NCBI GenBank assembly: GCA_944325565.1
Contig: CALVAT010000002.1
Location: 1 to 60,984, forward strand
Source of the DNA: Candidatus Gastranaerophilales bacterium
GTDB lineage: Bacteria > Cyanobacteriota > Vampirovibrionia > Gastranaerophilales > Gastranaerophilaceae
Direction: 5' to 3'
Length of the DNA stretch: 60,984 nt
Of the stretch, positions 36,341 through 46,803 are shown one piece after another (the first letter of the stretch is position 1; the number at the start of each line of letters is the position of its first letter). Both the position numbers and the translations under genes were made by a program. A model generated the notes under the pieces. The model saw only the letters and a program-made list of their open reading frames with translations, ran no database searches and was not told the DNA's origin.

Positions 36341-37297
36341 ATGAAAAAATTATTTATATTATTTGCTTTGGTTTGTATGACAACTATGCCGGTATTGGCT
36401 GCTAATACAGAAAACAAAAAAGAAAATGTGGATTTTACAAAAATAGGCTTCCATAAAAGAACTGATTTGCAGCCTCAAATGCAAATGAAAGATATGTTTA
36501 AAAATTACCAGAGATATCTTAACTGCAAAGATGTTGATAAATTTTTAAGCATATATGACGATTCATACAAAAGTTCTGATGGATATGGAAAAGATAAATT
36601 AAAATTGCTGGCAGAAGCTGTAGTTAAAAACTACCCTGATATGAAATATGATATTAAGGTTATCTCTATAGATGTTGACGTTGATAACGCTACAATAATT
36701 ACCAGAGAAAAACTTTCTGCCAGTGTTGATTCTAATATTCAATATATCAAAGGGAAAGGCTATATTGATGCTGAATCAACAAATATTTACTATTTAAAAC
36801 GTTTTTCAAATGAATGGAGAATAACTTCTGACTTCATCATTAATGAAAAAACTGCAGTCAGATACGGTCTTGCTAAATACGTACCTATGCTTATTGATGC
36901 TCCTTCTATTGTTGCGCCTGGACAGGAATATACTGCTGTATTAAAGATGAGTCTTCCAGATAAATACAAAGCATTGATTTCTATTGACAATGATCCAATT
37001 TCTTATCCTGAAGAAAAGATACCTGAAACTTTTAGAGGACTCAAACCGTCAGGCATTCAAGAAAGAATACTGTATAGCAATAAGGAGAATAAAAACGAAA
37101 ATGCAACGGCATCTATTGGTATAGTAAAAGCCGACATAAAAGAGGACAATATTAACGTAAATATAGTCGGGCTTGGTTTTTTGTCGAGTAGAGTTAATGT
37201 GATTGAACAAAAGTCTGATAATTTTGTAATCAATACAGATGCCAAGCAGCAGGGTGGTGATAAACAAATCAGCCCTGTAGAAGGCCAGAATAAATGA
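36341..37297 (+). CDS. Exported protein with NTF2-like domain
   Basis: The 318-residue protein starts with a signal peptide (MKKLFILFALVCMTTMPVLA). Residues about 45-165 (MFKNYQRYLNCKDVDKFLSIYDDSYKSSDGYGKDKLKLLAEAV...) look like an NTF2/SnoaL-type cone fold, common in small ligand-binding or scaffold domains. The C-terminal half is beta-rich and unidentified. I choose the ATG at 36341, with GAGG upstream, over an in-frame ATG at 36173 inside coaX. It overlaps lspA by 4 bp (ATGA). Confidence 0.75.
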   Translation: MKKLFILFALVCMTTMPVLAANTENKKENVDFTKIGFHKRTDLQPQMQMKDMFKNYQRYLNCKDVDKFLSIYDDSYKSSDGYGKDKLKLLAEAVVKNYPDMKYDIKVISIDVDVDNATIITREKLSASVDSNIQYIKGKGYIDAESTNIYYLKRFSNEWRITSDFIINEKTAVRYGLAKYVPMLIDAPSIVAPGQEYTAVLKMSLPDKYKALISIDNDPISYPEEKIPETFRGLKPSGIQERILYSNKENKNENATASIGIVKADIKEDNINVNIVGLGFLSSRVNVIEQKSDNFVINTDAKQQGGDKQISPVEGQNK

Positions 37298-37764
37298 AAT
37301 ATATAAATGCGCAGAAAAGAGCCTATTATTTTATTTTTATAGCAATTATCTTGTCTTCCTTATCTTTTGTAACAAGGAATATTCTTGTCAGCAAGTTTAA
37401 CTCTCTTGATTTAATGTTAATAAAAATAGATTTTATAAAAAATTACGGTGCAGCATTTAGCCTATTTCATACACATACATCTTTTTTGATACTAATTTCT
37501 ATTGTGATACTTGCCATCACATTGTTTTACATATTCAAAAATATCAAATATTTCACAAATAGCGATTTATTCTTTTCCGCAATGTTATCATCTGGCATAA
37601 TTTGCAATCTTATAGAAAGAATTGTAGACGGATTTGTGACTGACTATATACGATTAACCTTTATTGCATTTCCTATTTTTAATTTATCTGATGTCTATAT
37701 CAGTATTGGTGCATTTGTGCTTATTTGTAATATACTTTTTAATAATGAACAATCAAAAGTATGA
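37294..37764 (+). CDS. lspA: Lipoprotein signal peptidase (signal peptidase II)
   Basis: It removes the signal peptide of prolipoproteins in the inner membrane. The 156-residue protein has four membrane helices. The conserved KNYGAAFSLF (49-58) and the catalytic Asp117 (GFVTDYI) and Asp133 (FPIFNLSDVYISIG) are present. It overlaps the upstream gene by 4 bp and the pseudouridine synthase by 20 bp, a common lspA-rluD arrangement. Confidence 0.94.
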   Translation: MKYINAQKRAYYFIFIAIILSSLSFVTRNILVSKFNSLDLMLIKIDFIKNYGAAFSLFHTHTSFLILISIVILAITLFYIFKNIKYFTNSDLFFSAMLSSGIICNLIERIVDGFVTDYIRLTFIAFPIFNLSDVYISIGAFVLICNILFNNEQSKV

Positions 37765-38671
37765 AACATTTATAATAGAAGAAGATGATGCGAATATCAG
37801 GCTGGATACGTTTTTAACTAACATTTACCCTGATGTTTCACGCTCTTATATACAAAAACAGATTAAAGCCGATAGAGTTACAGTTAATAATAAAGAAATA
37901 AAGCCTTCATACATTCTTAAAGTTGATGATATTGTTGGCCTTGAATTTGAGAATACAAAATCAGATATTTTGGAACCACAGAATATTCCATTGGACATTG
38001 TATATGAAGATAAATGTATGCTGGTTGTGAACAAACCTGCAGGAATGCTGACACATCCTACATCCATCGAAAAAACTAATACGCTTGTAAATGCTCTGCT
38101 GTATCACACAAATGGACAATTATCCGATTGCAATGGATTTTTCCGTCCCGGTATAGTTCACAGACTCGATAGAAATACTTCAGGACTGCTGATGATAGCT
38201 AAAAACAATGATTCATACGACTTTTTAAAGGATCAGATGCAAAAACATTATGTTGAAAAAAAATATTATGCAGTTGTATGCGGTAATTTAGAGGAAGATT
38301 CAGGCACTATTAATGAACCGATAGGCAGGCATAGGTCTAAACCGGAAAAAATGTCCGTTACGCTCGATGGCAAACCCTCTGTTACGCACTACAAGGTGTT
38401 AGAGAGGTTTGGCTCTCACACATTTATTGATATAAATTTAGAAACAGGAAGAACTCACCAAATAAGAGTTCATATGGCATATATAAAACATCCTGTGGCC
38501 AATGATTCACTATATGGAGCACCAAAATTACCAGTAAAAACCAATGAACAGGTTCTGGAAGCATATTCACTGAAATTCGTTTCACCATTTGATGAAAAAG
38601 AGCACCTAATAAAAATTGACTATGACAATGATATAATAAAAACATTAAAATATTTAAGGAGTAAAAAATGA
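37745..38671 (+). CDS. RluA-family 23S rRNA pseudouridine synthase (RluD-like)
   Basis: It isomerises uridines in rRNA. The 308-residue protein has an S4 RNA-binding domain (about 17-65, RLDTFLTNIYPDVSRSYIQKQIKADRVTVNN) and a catalytic domain with GIVHRLDRNTSGLL, catalytic Asp142, and LETGRTHQIRVHMAYIKHPV. I choose the ATG at 37745 because an upstream in-frame start at 37664 would add hydrophobic residues that only mirror lspA. It overlaps lspA by 20 bp. Confidence 0.93.
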   Translation: MNNQKYETFIIEEDDANIRLDTFLTNIYPDVSRSYIQKQIKADRVTVNNKEIKPSYILKVDDIVGLEFENTKSDILEPQNIPLDIVYEDKCMLVVNKPAGMLTHPTSIEKTNTLVNALLYHTNGQLSDCNGFFRPGIVHRLDRNTSGLLMIAKNNDSYDFLKDQMQKHYVEKKYYAVVCGNLEEDSGTINEPIGRHRSKPEKMSVTLDGKPSVTHYKVLERFGSHTFIDINLETGRTHQIRVHMAYIKHPVANDSLYGAPKLPVKTNEQVLEAYSLKFVSPFDEKEHLIKIDYDNDIIKTLKYLRSKK

Positions 38672-39030
38672 ACAAAACAATAGAAAAATATATGTATTTG
38701 CTTATTGAAGTATTGATTGTAATAGGATTTGTAATATTCTTATACTTTAATAAAAATACGACTGTAACATTTTTCTGTCCACTTATGCAAAAAATGTATG
38801 TTACAAAGATGATATATCTTGCATTATTTATATTTTTGCTTTCACACACTGCTGGCTTTGCGCTATGCGCCTTTTTTAAGACCAGAGTTAGTGCGTTAGT
38901 TGATGCATACCAGAAAAGACACGAAAATATATCTATTGAAAAGGATACGGATAAAGCTAAAATTGCTGCGTTAGAGGCAAAAATTGCTACACTTGAAACA
39001 GCATTAAATAATGCTTTAAATAACAAGTAA
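38668..39030 (+). CDS. Membrane protein with C-terminal coiled coil (LapA-like)
   Basis: This 120-residue protein has two membrane helices (about 11-30 and 48-72) followed by a coiled coil (AKIAALEAKIATLETALNNAL). The layout resembles LapA-domain (DUF1049) proteins. It starts at an ATGA overlap with the pseudouridine synthase, with AAGGAG upstream, and ends the operon before a terminator. Confidence 0.7.
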   Translation: MNKTIEKYMYLLIEVLIVIGFVIFLYFNKNTTVTFFCPLMQKMYVTKMIYLALFIFLLSHTAGFALCAFFKTRVSALVDAYQKRHENISIEKDTDKAKIAALEAKIATLETALNNALNNK

Positions 39031-39057
39031 ATACAAAGTATATATCACAATATTATT

Positions 39058-39094
39058 ATAAAGGGCTGAAATTCACCATTAGCCCTTTATTTAT
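39058..39094 (+). terminator. Terminator of the lspA operon
   Basis: ATAAAGGGCT, a 13-nt loop, AGCCCTTTAT, then TTATT, 28 bp after the stop. Confidence 0.85.
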
Positions 39095-39262
39095 TGCATT
39101 TATAACTTTTGTAAAGAAATGTAACACGATATATAACAAATATAGCAATTTTCTATAACAAGTTTTTTTTATATATATACAAGAGAGAAAAAATAAAACA
39201 AATACCTAACAGACTAATTACTATTTACTACCGTACCTAGACTAAGTTTTAAGGAGAGAAAA

Positions 39263-39568
39263 ATGACTATAGGGGCTATTAACACAAGATTATTGTCTTT
39301 GACGTTGTACAAAAGCAACCTTGAATTCAGCATTACATCTATCAGTAACAAAAGACAACAAATAGCTTATCAAACAATGCAATTATCAAATGTAGATTGG
39401 GAAAATGATCCACGAGTCCAACAGTTACAGGCTATGGATTCATATCTTGAATTGCAGCAAAAGAATTTGGAAACTCAACAAAAAGCAGCTTCAAGTGAGC
39501 TTGAAAGTATGCAAAAAATATTGGATACCAACATCAAAAAGGACTTCCAGTTGAACTTGAATGCATAA
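39263..39568 (+). CDS. Short member of the MGMA(A/T)xQ helical family
   Basis: The 101-residue helical protein aligns with the cluster at 8028-12053. Its N-terminus is NTRLLSLTLYKSNLEFSITS, compared with ARYLGLTARKTNVEYEGQQV. The central turn NDPRVQQLQAMD compares with DDPLVKKLEARK. The end SELESMQKILDTNIKKDFQL compares with TEMDAVKKVIDKNIEETFKT. It lacks the long insert of the larger members. It has a strong AAGGAGAG ribosome site and is monocistronic. A GTAACA box and an AAATATAGCAATTTT motif lie upstream. The function is unknown. Confidence 0.75.
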   Translation: MTIGAINTRLLSLTLYKSNLEFSITSISNKRQQIAYQTMQLSNVDWENDPRVQQLQAMDSYLELQQKNLETQQKAASSELESMQKILDTNIKKDFQLNLNA

Positions 39569-39654
39569 TTTAACAGGGAATGCATTTATGTTTTACCTGA
39601 ATGTAACAAATACCTTAAAATGTTTACTATTCCTTTATAAAAAAGTATTTTGAT

Positions 39655-39683
39655 TTGAATTTCACGCGCTTGTTTGCTAATAT
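39655..39683 (+). promoter_or_regulatory. Promoter: TTGAAT-17-TAATAT before a leaderless start
   Basis: The -35 box TTGAAT (39655-39660) and -10 box TAATAT (39678-39683) are 17 bp apart. The ATG at 39691 follows 7 nt after the -10, so the mRNA is probably leaderless. Confidence 0.5.
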
Positions 39684-39690
39684 AAGCGTG

Positions 39691-39990
39691 ATGAAGAAGA
39701 TTAATATTTTTCAAACTTTTGAAACTTTTATGGCTGAACCCTTGAGTATTATTCGTGATAGAATAATACAAATTTGTCATGTTGAAGCTGAAGGTGTGGA
39801 TGTGCAAAATAAAATACAGTTTAATTTGTCAGATCAATCAGCGCAAATTAACGTATATAACAGCCCTGGAGCTTATAATCTTCTTTCGGCAGTATTGTAT
39901 AAAAAAAAGATATTAAACGGTAAAAATGATAATCAAACAGGCAAAATTTCTAACGAGCGCCCAGAATCTCTTACAATGTCCAAATTATAA
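39691..39990 (+). CDS. Hypothetical protein upstream of engB, 99 residues
   Basis: This small protein (MKKINIFQTFETFMAEPLS...) is not recognised. It contains a predicted amphipathic strand region (DVQNKIQFNLSDQSAQINVYNSPGAYNLL). A TTG at 39655 is in frame, but that codon is part of the apparent -35 box, so the ATG at 39691 is preferred. It overlaps engB by 65 bp, unusually long, so the real product may be shorter or the frame may be non-coding at its end. Confidence 0.5.
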   Translation: MKKINIFQTFETFMAEPLSIIRDRIIQICHVEAEGVDVQNKIQFNLSDQSAQINVYNSPGAYNLLSAVLYKKKILNGKNDNQTGKISNERPESLTMSKL

Positions 39991-40498
39991 TCTACCTGAA
40001 ATTGCGCTGCTCGGACGCTCGAATGTTGGCAAATCATCCTTTATAAATACCATCACAAACAATAGCAAATTGGCCAAAACCAGTAACAAACCAGGAAAAA
40101 CAAGATTGATAAACCTTTTTTCCATAAATGACCAATTTATAATTGCAGATCTGCCAGGCTATGGCTACGCAAAAGTATCTATAGAAGTGCAAAATCAGTG
40201 GCAAAAAAATCTGGAAGAATACCTTGTAAAAAGGAATTCGCTTAAGTTGCTGGTACAATTTATTGACTCAAGGCACGAAATACAAAAAAATGACCTTCAA
40301 ATGCAAGAGTGGCTTGAATATAATGGTTTAAAATCAATTGTCATTGCGACTAAAATTGACTTAACACCTAAATCAAAGATACAGGCTACAATAAACAATT
40401 TAAAAACAGCAACAAAACGCGAAGTTTTCCCTTTTTCAACGGTTAATAAACGTTACAACGATGCTATTATAGATTATCTGGAGAGTACAATTTTATAG
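39926..40498 (+). CDS. engB: Ribosome-biogenesis GTPase (YsxC/EngB)
   Basis: The 190-residue TRAFAC GTPase is needed for 50S assembly. Visible signatures are G1 GRSNVGKS (30-37), the G2 region KPGKTRLINLF, G3 DLPGYGYA, G4 TKID and G5-like SFSTVN. The start MIIKQAKFLTSA aligns with the usual N-terminus (K.A.F..S), supporting the ATG at 39926 despite the overlap upstream. It converges with the zinc-ribbon gene with a 6-bp overlap. Confidence 0.95.
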   Translation: MIIKQAKFLTSAQNLLQCPNYNLPEIALLGRSNVGKSSFINTITNNSKLAKTSNKPGKTRLINLFSINDQFIIADLPGYGYAKVSIEVQNQWQKNLEEYLVKRNSLKLLVQFIDSRHEIQKNDLQMQEWLEYNGLKSIVIATKIDLTPKSKIQATINNLKTATKREVFPFSTVNKRYNDAIIDYLESTIL

Positions 40499-40834
40499 AT
40501 TCTTCTTAAGATTTTCAGGGATATATTTTTCCCAGCTCTCATCAAGATTTTTAAAGAAATTATGGGCATCTATAACATCATCGTAACAAATTGCGTCGGG
40601 GCCGTCTTGAATTTGCAAAGCAATATCCGAGGCGGAATATTTCAGTGTTTCCTTCTCATCACAATCACCAAGTATGGCTATACCAAAAGATTTGCCGCAA
40701 TTCTGGCATATAACCTGTATGACATTAAGATTTTTCTCTTTTCTTAAAATAAAAACAGAATCTTCTGTAAAGTCAGATTTGCACTCGGAACAGCACATGT
40801 CCGAAAATAGCATATTTATTAGTTTCTTATCCAT
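40493..40834 (-). CDS. Small zinc-ribbon protein
   Basis: The 113-residue protein has two CxxC pairs (CSECKSDF at about 16 and CQNCGKSF at about 43) forming a zinc ribbon. An acidic region with SASDIALQIQDGPDAICYDDVIDAHNFF follows. It is probably cytoplasmic. A GAGGA ribosome site precedes the ATG. The name 'zinc-ribbon' is all the sequence supports. Confidence 0.72.
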   Translation of the reverse strand: MDKKLINMLFSDMCCSECKSDFTEDSVFILRKEKNLNVIQVICQNCGKSFGIAILGDCDEKETLKYSASDIALQIQDGPDAICYDDVIDAHNFFKNLDESWEKYIPENLKKNL

Positions 40835-40981
40835 ACAATCCTCATATTACAATAAAAAATGTAAAGTTTTGTAACAATTTCGCAAAAATCGACCAAAAAC
40901 ATGTTATAAATTCTGAAAATTGGGAATTATATACATGTAATAGTTAAATGTTGTAGTTAAACAGAATGAGTAGGTGGCATC

Positions 40982-41080
40982 ATGGAAATTTTAACATTAG
41001 TGGCATTTGGCGGTTTAATGTATTTAAGCTTAATCACAATTCCTGAAATTATGGAAAAGAGAGCAGCTAAACAGCAGTAA
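40982..41080 (+). CDS. 32-residue small membrane protein
   Basis: A short frame encodes MEILTLVAFGGLMYLSLITI followed by PEIMEKRAAKQQ, one membrane helix with a short basic tail. The evidence is an AGGTGG ribosome site 5 nt before the ATG, a TTTTGTAACAATTT box about 105 bp upstream like those of other lineage genes, and a possible terminator downstream. Many such small proteins regulate membrane complexes, but this one is unknown. Confidence 0.6.
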   Translation: MEILTLVAFGGLMYLSLITIPEIMEKRAAKQQ

Positions 41081-41100
41081 TTAGCCAAAAGATTTTTACG

Positions 41101-41134
41101 AAGCCCCTGTCCACTATTAATCTGGCGGGGGTTT
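41101..41134 (+). terminator. Possible terminator of the 32-residue protein gene
   Basis: AAGCCCC pairs with GGGGTTT (one G-T wobble) over a long loop, 20 bp after the stop. The T-tract is short. Confidence 0.4.
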
Positions 41135-41177
41135 CACTGTACAAACAATGACGGTACTGAATAGTATTTGTTCCCGA

Positions 41178-41591
41178 TTATTTAATTAGCTTATCTTCGT
41201 GCTCTGACTCAGCATTATCCTTTTGTGCTGCATCATCAAGGCGTCTTTTGGCAAGAGCAATATTTCTGTTATTATGCTCACTAATTTTATTAAAAACTTC
41301 TCGTATTCTTTCTTCATTCGGTGACACTGCAGATGCACTTCCAAAGGAAATAGCGACATCCCCTTTATTTAAGGCATAAACAGAAAGAGCCAGAATACAC
41401 CATAGCAAAATTCCGTGTACTAATGTCATGACCGGAGCCTGAATAAAAAAACCGGCAAAGTAATTCCATATATGCATACAAATCCAGCCGGGAAATATAA
41501 GAAAACCTGCAGCAAGACAGCCTATACAAAATATGGCAAACATAAGCCCTTTAAAACCATTAATTTTTATAATATTAAATTTTTTATTCAT
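41178..41591 (-). CDS. Membrane protein, 137 residues
   Basis: Two or three membrane helices (about 13-34, 38-60 and 62-78) are followed by a cytoplasmic helical tail rich in Asn, Arg, Glu and Asp. The ATG is 2 bp after the ligA stop, so the two are co-transcribed. No family is recognised. Confidence 0.68.
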   Translation of the reverse strand: MNKKFNIIKINGFKGLMFAIFCIGCLAAGFLIFPGWICMHIWNYFAGFFIQAPVMTLVHGILLWCILALSVYALNKGDVAISFGSASAVSPNEERIREVFNKISEHNNRNIALAKRRLDDAAQKDNAESEHEDKLIK

Positions 41592-41592
41592 G

Positions 41593-43626
<2,034 letters not shown>

Positions 43627-43651
43627 TTACAACAAAAAATAACATATTATT

Positions 43652-45004
43652 ATGAGTCTTATTAAAAAAATTAAGGATTATTATAAAAGCACAGGCAATA
43701 TATTATTCACAACGCCATCCCACTCACAGGGCAATTTTATTATCCCAGAAGCAGAGCATATACTCGGCAATAAATATTTTAAATCAGATTTTTCTGAAAT
43801 TGAGGGTTTTGACAATCTACGATTTCCAGAAGGGGCGATAAAAGCGCTTCATAATAAAATTTCTGATATTTATAAATCAAAAGCTTCTTTTATGCTGATA
43901 AATGGTTCTACATCAGGAATACTAGCTGCTATGCTGGCTGTACTAAAGAATAATGACAAAGTACTTATTGCAAGAAACTGTCATATCTCCGTATATAACG
44001 GTCTTGTATTAACAGGTGCGAATCCTGTATGGTTTTTGCCAGAAATTGATACTAAATGGGGAATATATAAAGGAGTAACTAAAAAAGATATAGAACCTCT
44101 TCTGGCTAAAAATAAAGATATAGAGGCTTTGATTATAACAAGCCCGACCTATGAGGGAATATTCAGTAATGTAGATGAAATATCAGAAATTTGCAAGAAA
44201 TACAATATAAAATTAATAGTAGATGAGGCACACGGTGCGCTTCTAAATTTTGCGGATTTTAAAAATAAGCCTGCTATACTTGCAGGTGCAGATATTAGTA
44301 TACAGTCCCTGCACAAAACTGCGGGAGCAATTAATCCTGCTGCACTATTACATATTTCAAAAACATCAGACATTTTGCCGCAAGATATACAGGAAGCATT
44401 GAATTTAACAAACACAAGTTCACCTTCCTATCCGCTTATGGCTGATATCGAAGCCACAATTGATTTTCTTGAATCCTCAAAAGGAAGATATTATATCAAA
44501 GACCTTTTAGCATTGATTGATAAATTTAAACGCCAATTGCCGCCTGCTATTGAAATATATGAAGAAAATAATGATCCGACAAAACTTCTTCTTAAATTTA
44601 ATGACCGCAACGCAGATTCAGCTGCCGAAATTTTAAACTCTAAGTACAAAATAGAAGAAGAATATTCTACCAGCAATGCAATGTTATTTATAACAGGTAT
44701 AGGCACTGACAGCAAAAAGCTGGATAGTTTGTCTATAGCTTTAAATAATATAGTTAAATCTCTCCCTTCGCAAAAAATGAAAAAAAATGAAGATTTAAAG
44801 ACAATATTGCCAGTAATGAAATACACGCCGCGTGAGGCTTATCAACTTCCTAAAAAAAGTGTTGATAAAAACAATTGTACCGGCTGTATATGTGGTGAAT
44901 ATATAATGAAATATCCTCCAGGAATACCAGTATTGCTGCCTGGAGAAATAATTCAGAAACAGCACCTGCAACATATTAACAAGTCTAAAATACAAATTAT
45001 TTAA
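43652..45004 (+). CDS. Ornithine/lysine/arginine decarboxylase-fold protein (YaaO/SpeA-like)
   Basis: The 450-residue PLP enzyme is of the group III decarboxylase fold. It has NGSTSGILAAMLAV (84-97), TSPTYEGIF, PLP-binding Asp191/His194 (DEAHGALL) and the Schiff-base Lys222 (SLHKTAGAINPAAL). The C-terminal domain ends YPPGIPVLLPGEII. The family makes agmatine, cadaverine or putrescine; the substrate cannot be told here. A cysteine-rich CTGCICGEY replaces the usual small-residue helix before YPPGIP. It is divergent from ligA with only 58 bp between. Confidence 0.88.
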   Translation: MSLIKKIKDYYKSTGNILFTTPSHSQGNFIIPEAEHILGNKYFKSDFSEIEGFDNLRFPEGAIKALHNKISDIYKSKASFMLINGSTSGILAAMLAVLKNNDKVLIARNCHISVYNGLVLTGANPVWFLPEIDTKWGIYKGVTKKDIEPLLAKNKDIEALIITSPTYEGIFSNVDEISEICKKYNIKLIVDEAHGALLNFADFKNKPAILAGADISIQSLHKTAGAINPAALLHISKTSDILPQDIQEALNLTNTSSPSYPLMADIEATIDFLESSKGRYYIKDLLALIDKFKRQLPPAIEIYEENNDPTKLLLKFNDRNADSAAEILNSKYKIEEEYSTSNAMLFITGIGTDSKKLDSLSIALNNIVKSLPSQKMKKNEDLKTILPVMKYTPREAYQLPKKSVDKNNCTGCICGEYIMKYPPGIPVLLPGEIIQKQHLQHINKSKIQII

Positions 45005-45942
45005 TGTTTTCTTCTTAATGCATAAATCATCACAGATGATAATTTACCATCCTGTGTTGACTCGATATTATATTGTCCGAGCGTGTCAAAATGATATGCG
45101 CTAGGCAAAAGTGTATCAAAATAAATTTTAAATTTTGGAGTAGCAATAATTTTATTTTTTATCTTTATATTTAAAACTCTATCAAGATAAGCCTCTCTTG
45201 CGGCAACATCAGCGACATTGTCGATTAAATCAACTGCGCAGTAAAAAGCGATTTCGAGTTTAGGTACTATTTCAGGTTTTATGATTCTCGACGAATTGGT
45301 TACAAGGTTGACGATAAAATCTTTTGAACTAGAAATATCTTTTAAAAGGAAATACAACGCACCGTTAGAAATACCTTTAGATTCTATATAAGTTTCATTC
45401 ATAGACTCAAGAATCGCGTTTTGCAGTTTATCTTGTAATTTAGCGGTATCTACCTGTACATCGGTTAGTGCAGTAAGGTATGAGGAGTGCATTGTAGCCG
45501 CAATTTTGATTTTTAATATCATGTGAGTATTTTTTTTGAGCTCGCTTATAAAGTCGTGATGCAATTCCTCATTTATCTTTTTGGCAAGTTCATGTTTATA
45601 ATCATCAACTTTTTTATTTAAATGCTCGTGGTTTGCCTCTAAAAAGACAATAAAACAATTTAGAAAATATGTAATGACAACAAAAATACCAGAAACAAGC
45701 ACGGGCAATATTGGAATAATTTCTTGATATAATGGAGTTCCTTTAATCCCCTGAGCCCAAAAATCAATTATATTCCATATAAAAAGCTCTAACCAGTATG
45801 GCATTGTCAGTCTGGCACTGAATACAAGCCAGTATATAAAAAATAACACAGCCATTGAAATACAGAAAAACACAATAAGTGTTGTCATGTATTTAATTTC
45901 TTCAAAAAAGTTATCTAAACATTTGGCTATCTTATAAAACAT
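45001..45942 (-). CDS. Membrane protein with large soluble domain, 313 residues
   Basis: Two hydrophobic regions (about 18-40 and 71-95) frame a short loop (AQGIKGTPLYQEI). After them comes a cytoplasmic coiled-coil-like stretch (ANHEHLNKKVDDYKHELAKKI) and a mixed domain to the end. It begins right after the panC stop (with GAGGT in the panC end as ribosome site), so it is the last gene of the yvcK-panB-panC operon. The function is unknown. Confidence 0.7.
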   Translation of the reverse strand: MFYKIAKCLDNFFEEIKYMTTLIVFFCISMAVLFFIYWLVFSARLTMPYWLELFIWNIIDFWAQGIKGTPLYQEIIPILPVLVSGIFVVITYFLNCFIVFLEANHEHLNKKVDDYKHELAKKINEELHHDFISELKKNTHMILKIKIAATMHSSYLTALTDVQVDTAKLQDKLQNAILESMNETYIESKGISNGALYFLLKDISSSKDFIVNLVTNSSRIIKPEIVPKLEIAFYCAVDLIDNVADVAAREAYLDRVLNIKIKNKIIATPKFKIYFDTLLPSAYHFDTLGQYNIESTQDGKLSSVMIYALRRKH

Positions 45943-46803
45943 TTATACCTCAAGTACAATATTGTCTATTAACCTAACACCGCCAACTCTGGCCGCTAAT
46001 GCGCATATTGTTGTTTCCGTAATATTTTCTACCGGTTTAAAAGTATTATAACCGACAAACTCCAGATACTCCAGTTCAACATTTTTATCAAGATTTGTCA
46101 ATCCTGTGTCAAATAATTTTTTAGTTTCTTTTACACCTGCTTTATACAAATCTCTTATTGAAAAAAGAGCTTTACTTAAAGATAGTGCAGATTTTTTTTG
46201 TTCATCAGAAAGATACTTATTTCTAGAACTTAATGCCAAACCGCTTTCTTCTCTGACAAGAGGACAAGGAATAATTTCAATAGGAAAATTCAAATCTCTA
46301 ACCATCTTTTTAATTAAAAAGAGCTGCTGAATATCCTTCATACCAAAGCAAGCAAAATCAGGCTGAACAATGTTAAAAAGTTTCGTTACAACAGTTTCAA
46401 CGCCGTCAAAATGCCCGACACGTGATTTGCCACACATAATATCTGTCAACTCGTACGGAGGAGCGACCATTGTTAAATCAGAAAATTTTTGCAAATTCGG
46501 ATACATTTCATTAACAGATGGAGCAAAAATAATATCTACTCCAGCCTCTTGCGCAACTATTTTATCAGCCTCAAGGGTTCTAGGGTATTTGTCATAATCT
46601 TCACCAGGACAAAATTGAATCGGATTGACAAAAACTGATGCAACAGTTATGTCAGCAATTGAATGTGCTTTTTCCATAAGAGATTTATGTCCGTTATGAA
46701 GGCACCCCATAGTGGGAACAAGCGCAATACTCTTACCCTGTTTTTTATATTCTCTTATAATTTCTCTAATTTTTTTTATTTCATTTACTACAACTAAGCT
46801 CAT
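45943..46803 (-). CDS. panC: Pantothenate synthetase
   Basis: It condenses pantoate and beta-alanine with ATP. The 286-residue protein has the nucleotidyltransferase motif PTMGCLHNGHKSL (about 29-41), VFVNPIQFCPGEDYDKYPR, the HFDGVETVVTKLFNIVQP region, FGMKDIQQL, and the KMSKS-like LALSSRNKYLS. It overlaps panB by 23 bp. Confidence 0.97.
   Translation of the reverse strand: MSLVVVNEIKKIREIIREYKKQGKSIALVPTMGCLHNGHKSLMEKAHSIADITVASVFVNPIQFCPGEDYDKYPRTLEADKIVAQEAGVDIIFAPSVNEMYPNLQKFSDLTMVAPPYELTDIMCGKSRVGHFDGVETVVTKLFNIVQPDFACFGMKDIQQLFLIKKMVRDLNFPIEIIPCPLVREESGLALSSRNKYLSDEQKKSALSLSKALFSIRDLYKAGVKETKKLFDTGLTNLDKNVELEYLEFVGYNTFKPVENITETTICALAARVGGVRLIDNIVLEV

Noticed and set aside
39263..39568. 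WXG100/ESX-type secreted protein
   Set aside because: The size and helical-hairpin form are similar, but there is no WXG turn and no type VII secretion gene nearby.
39588..39653. 21-residue reading frame with AGGGA upstream
   Set aside because: It is short, AT-rich and hydrophobic, with no terminator or other support; possibly chance.
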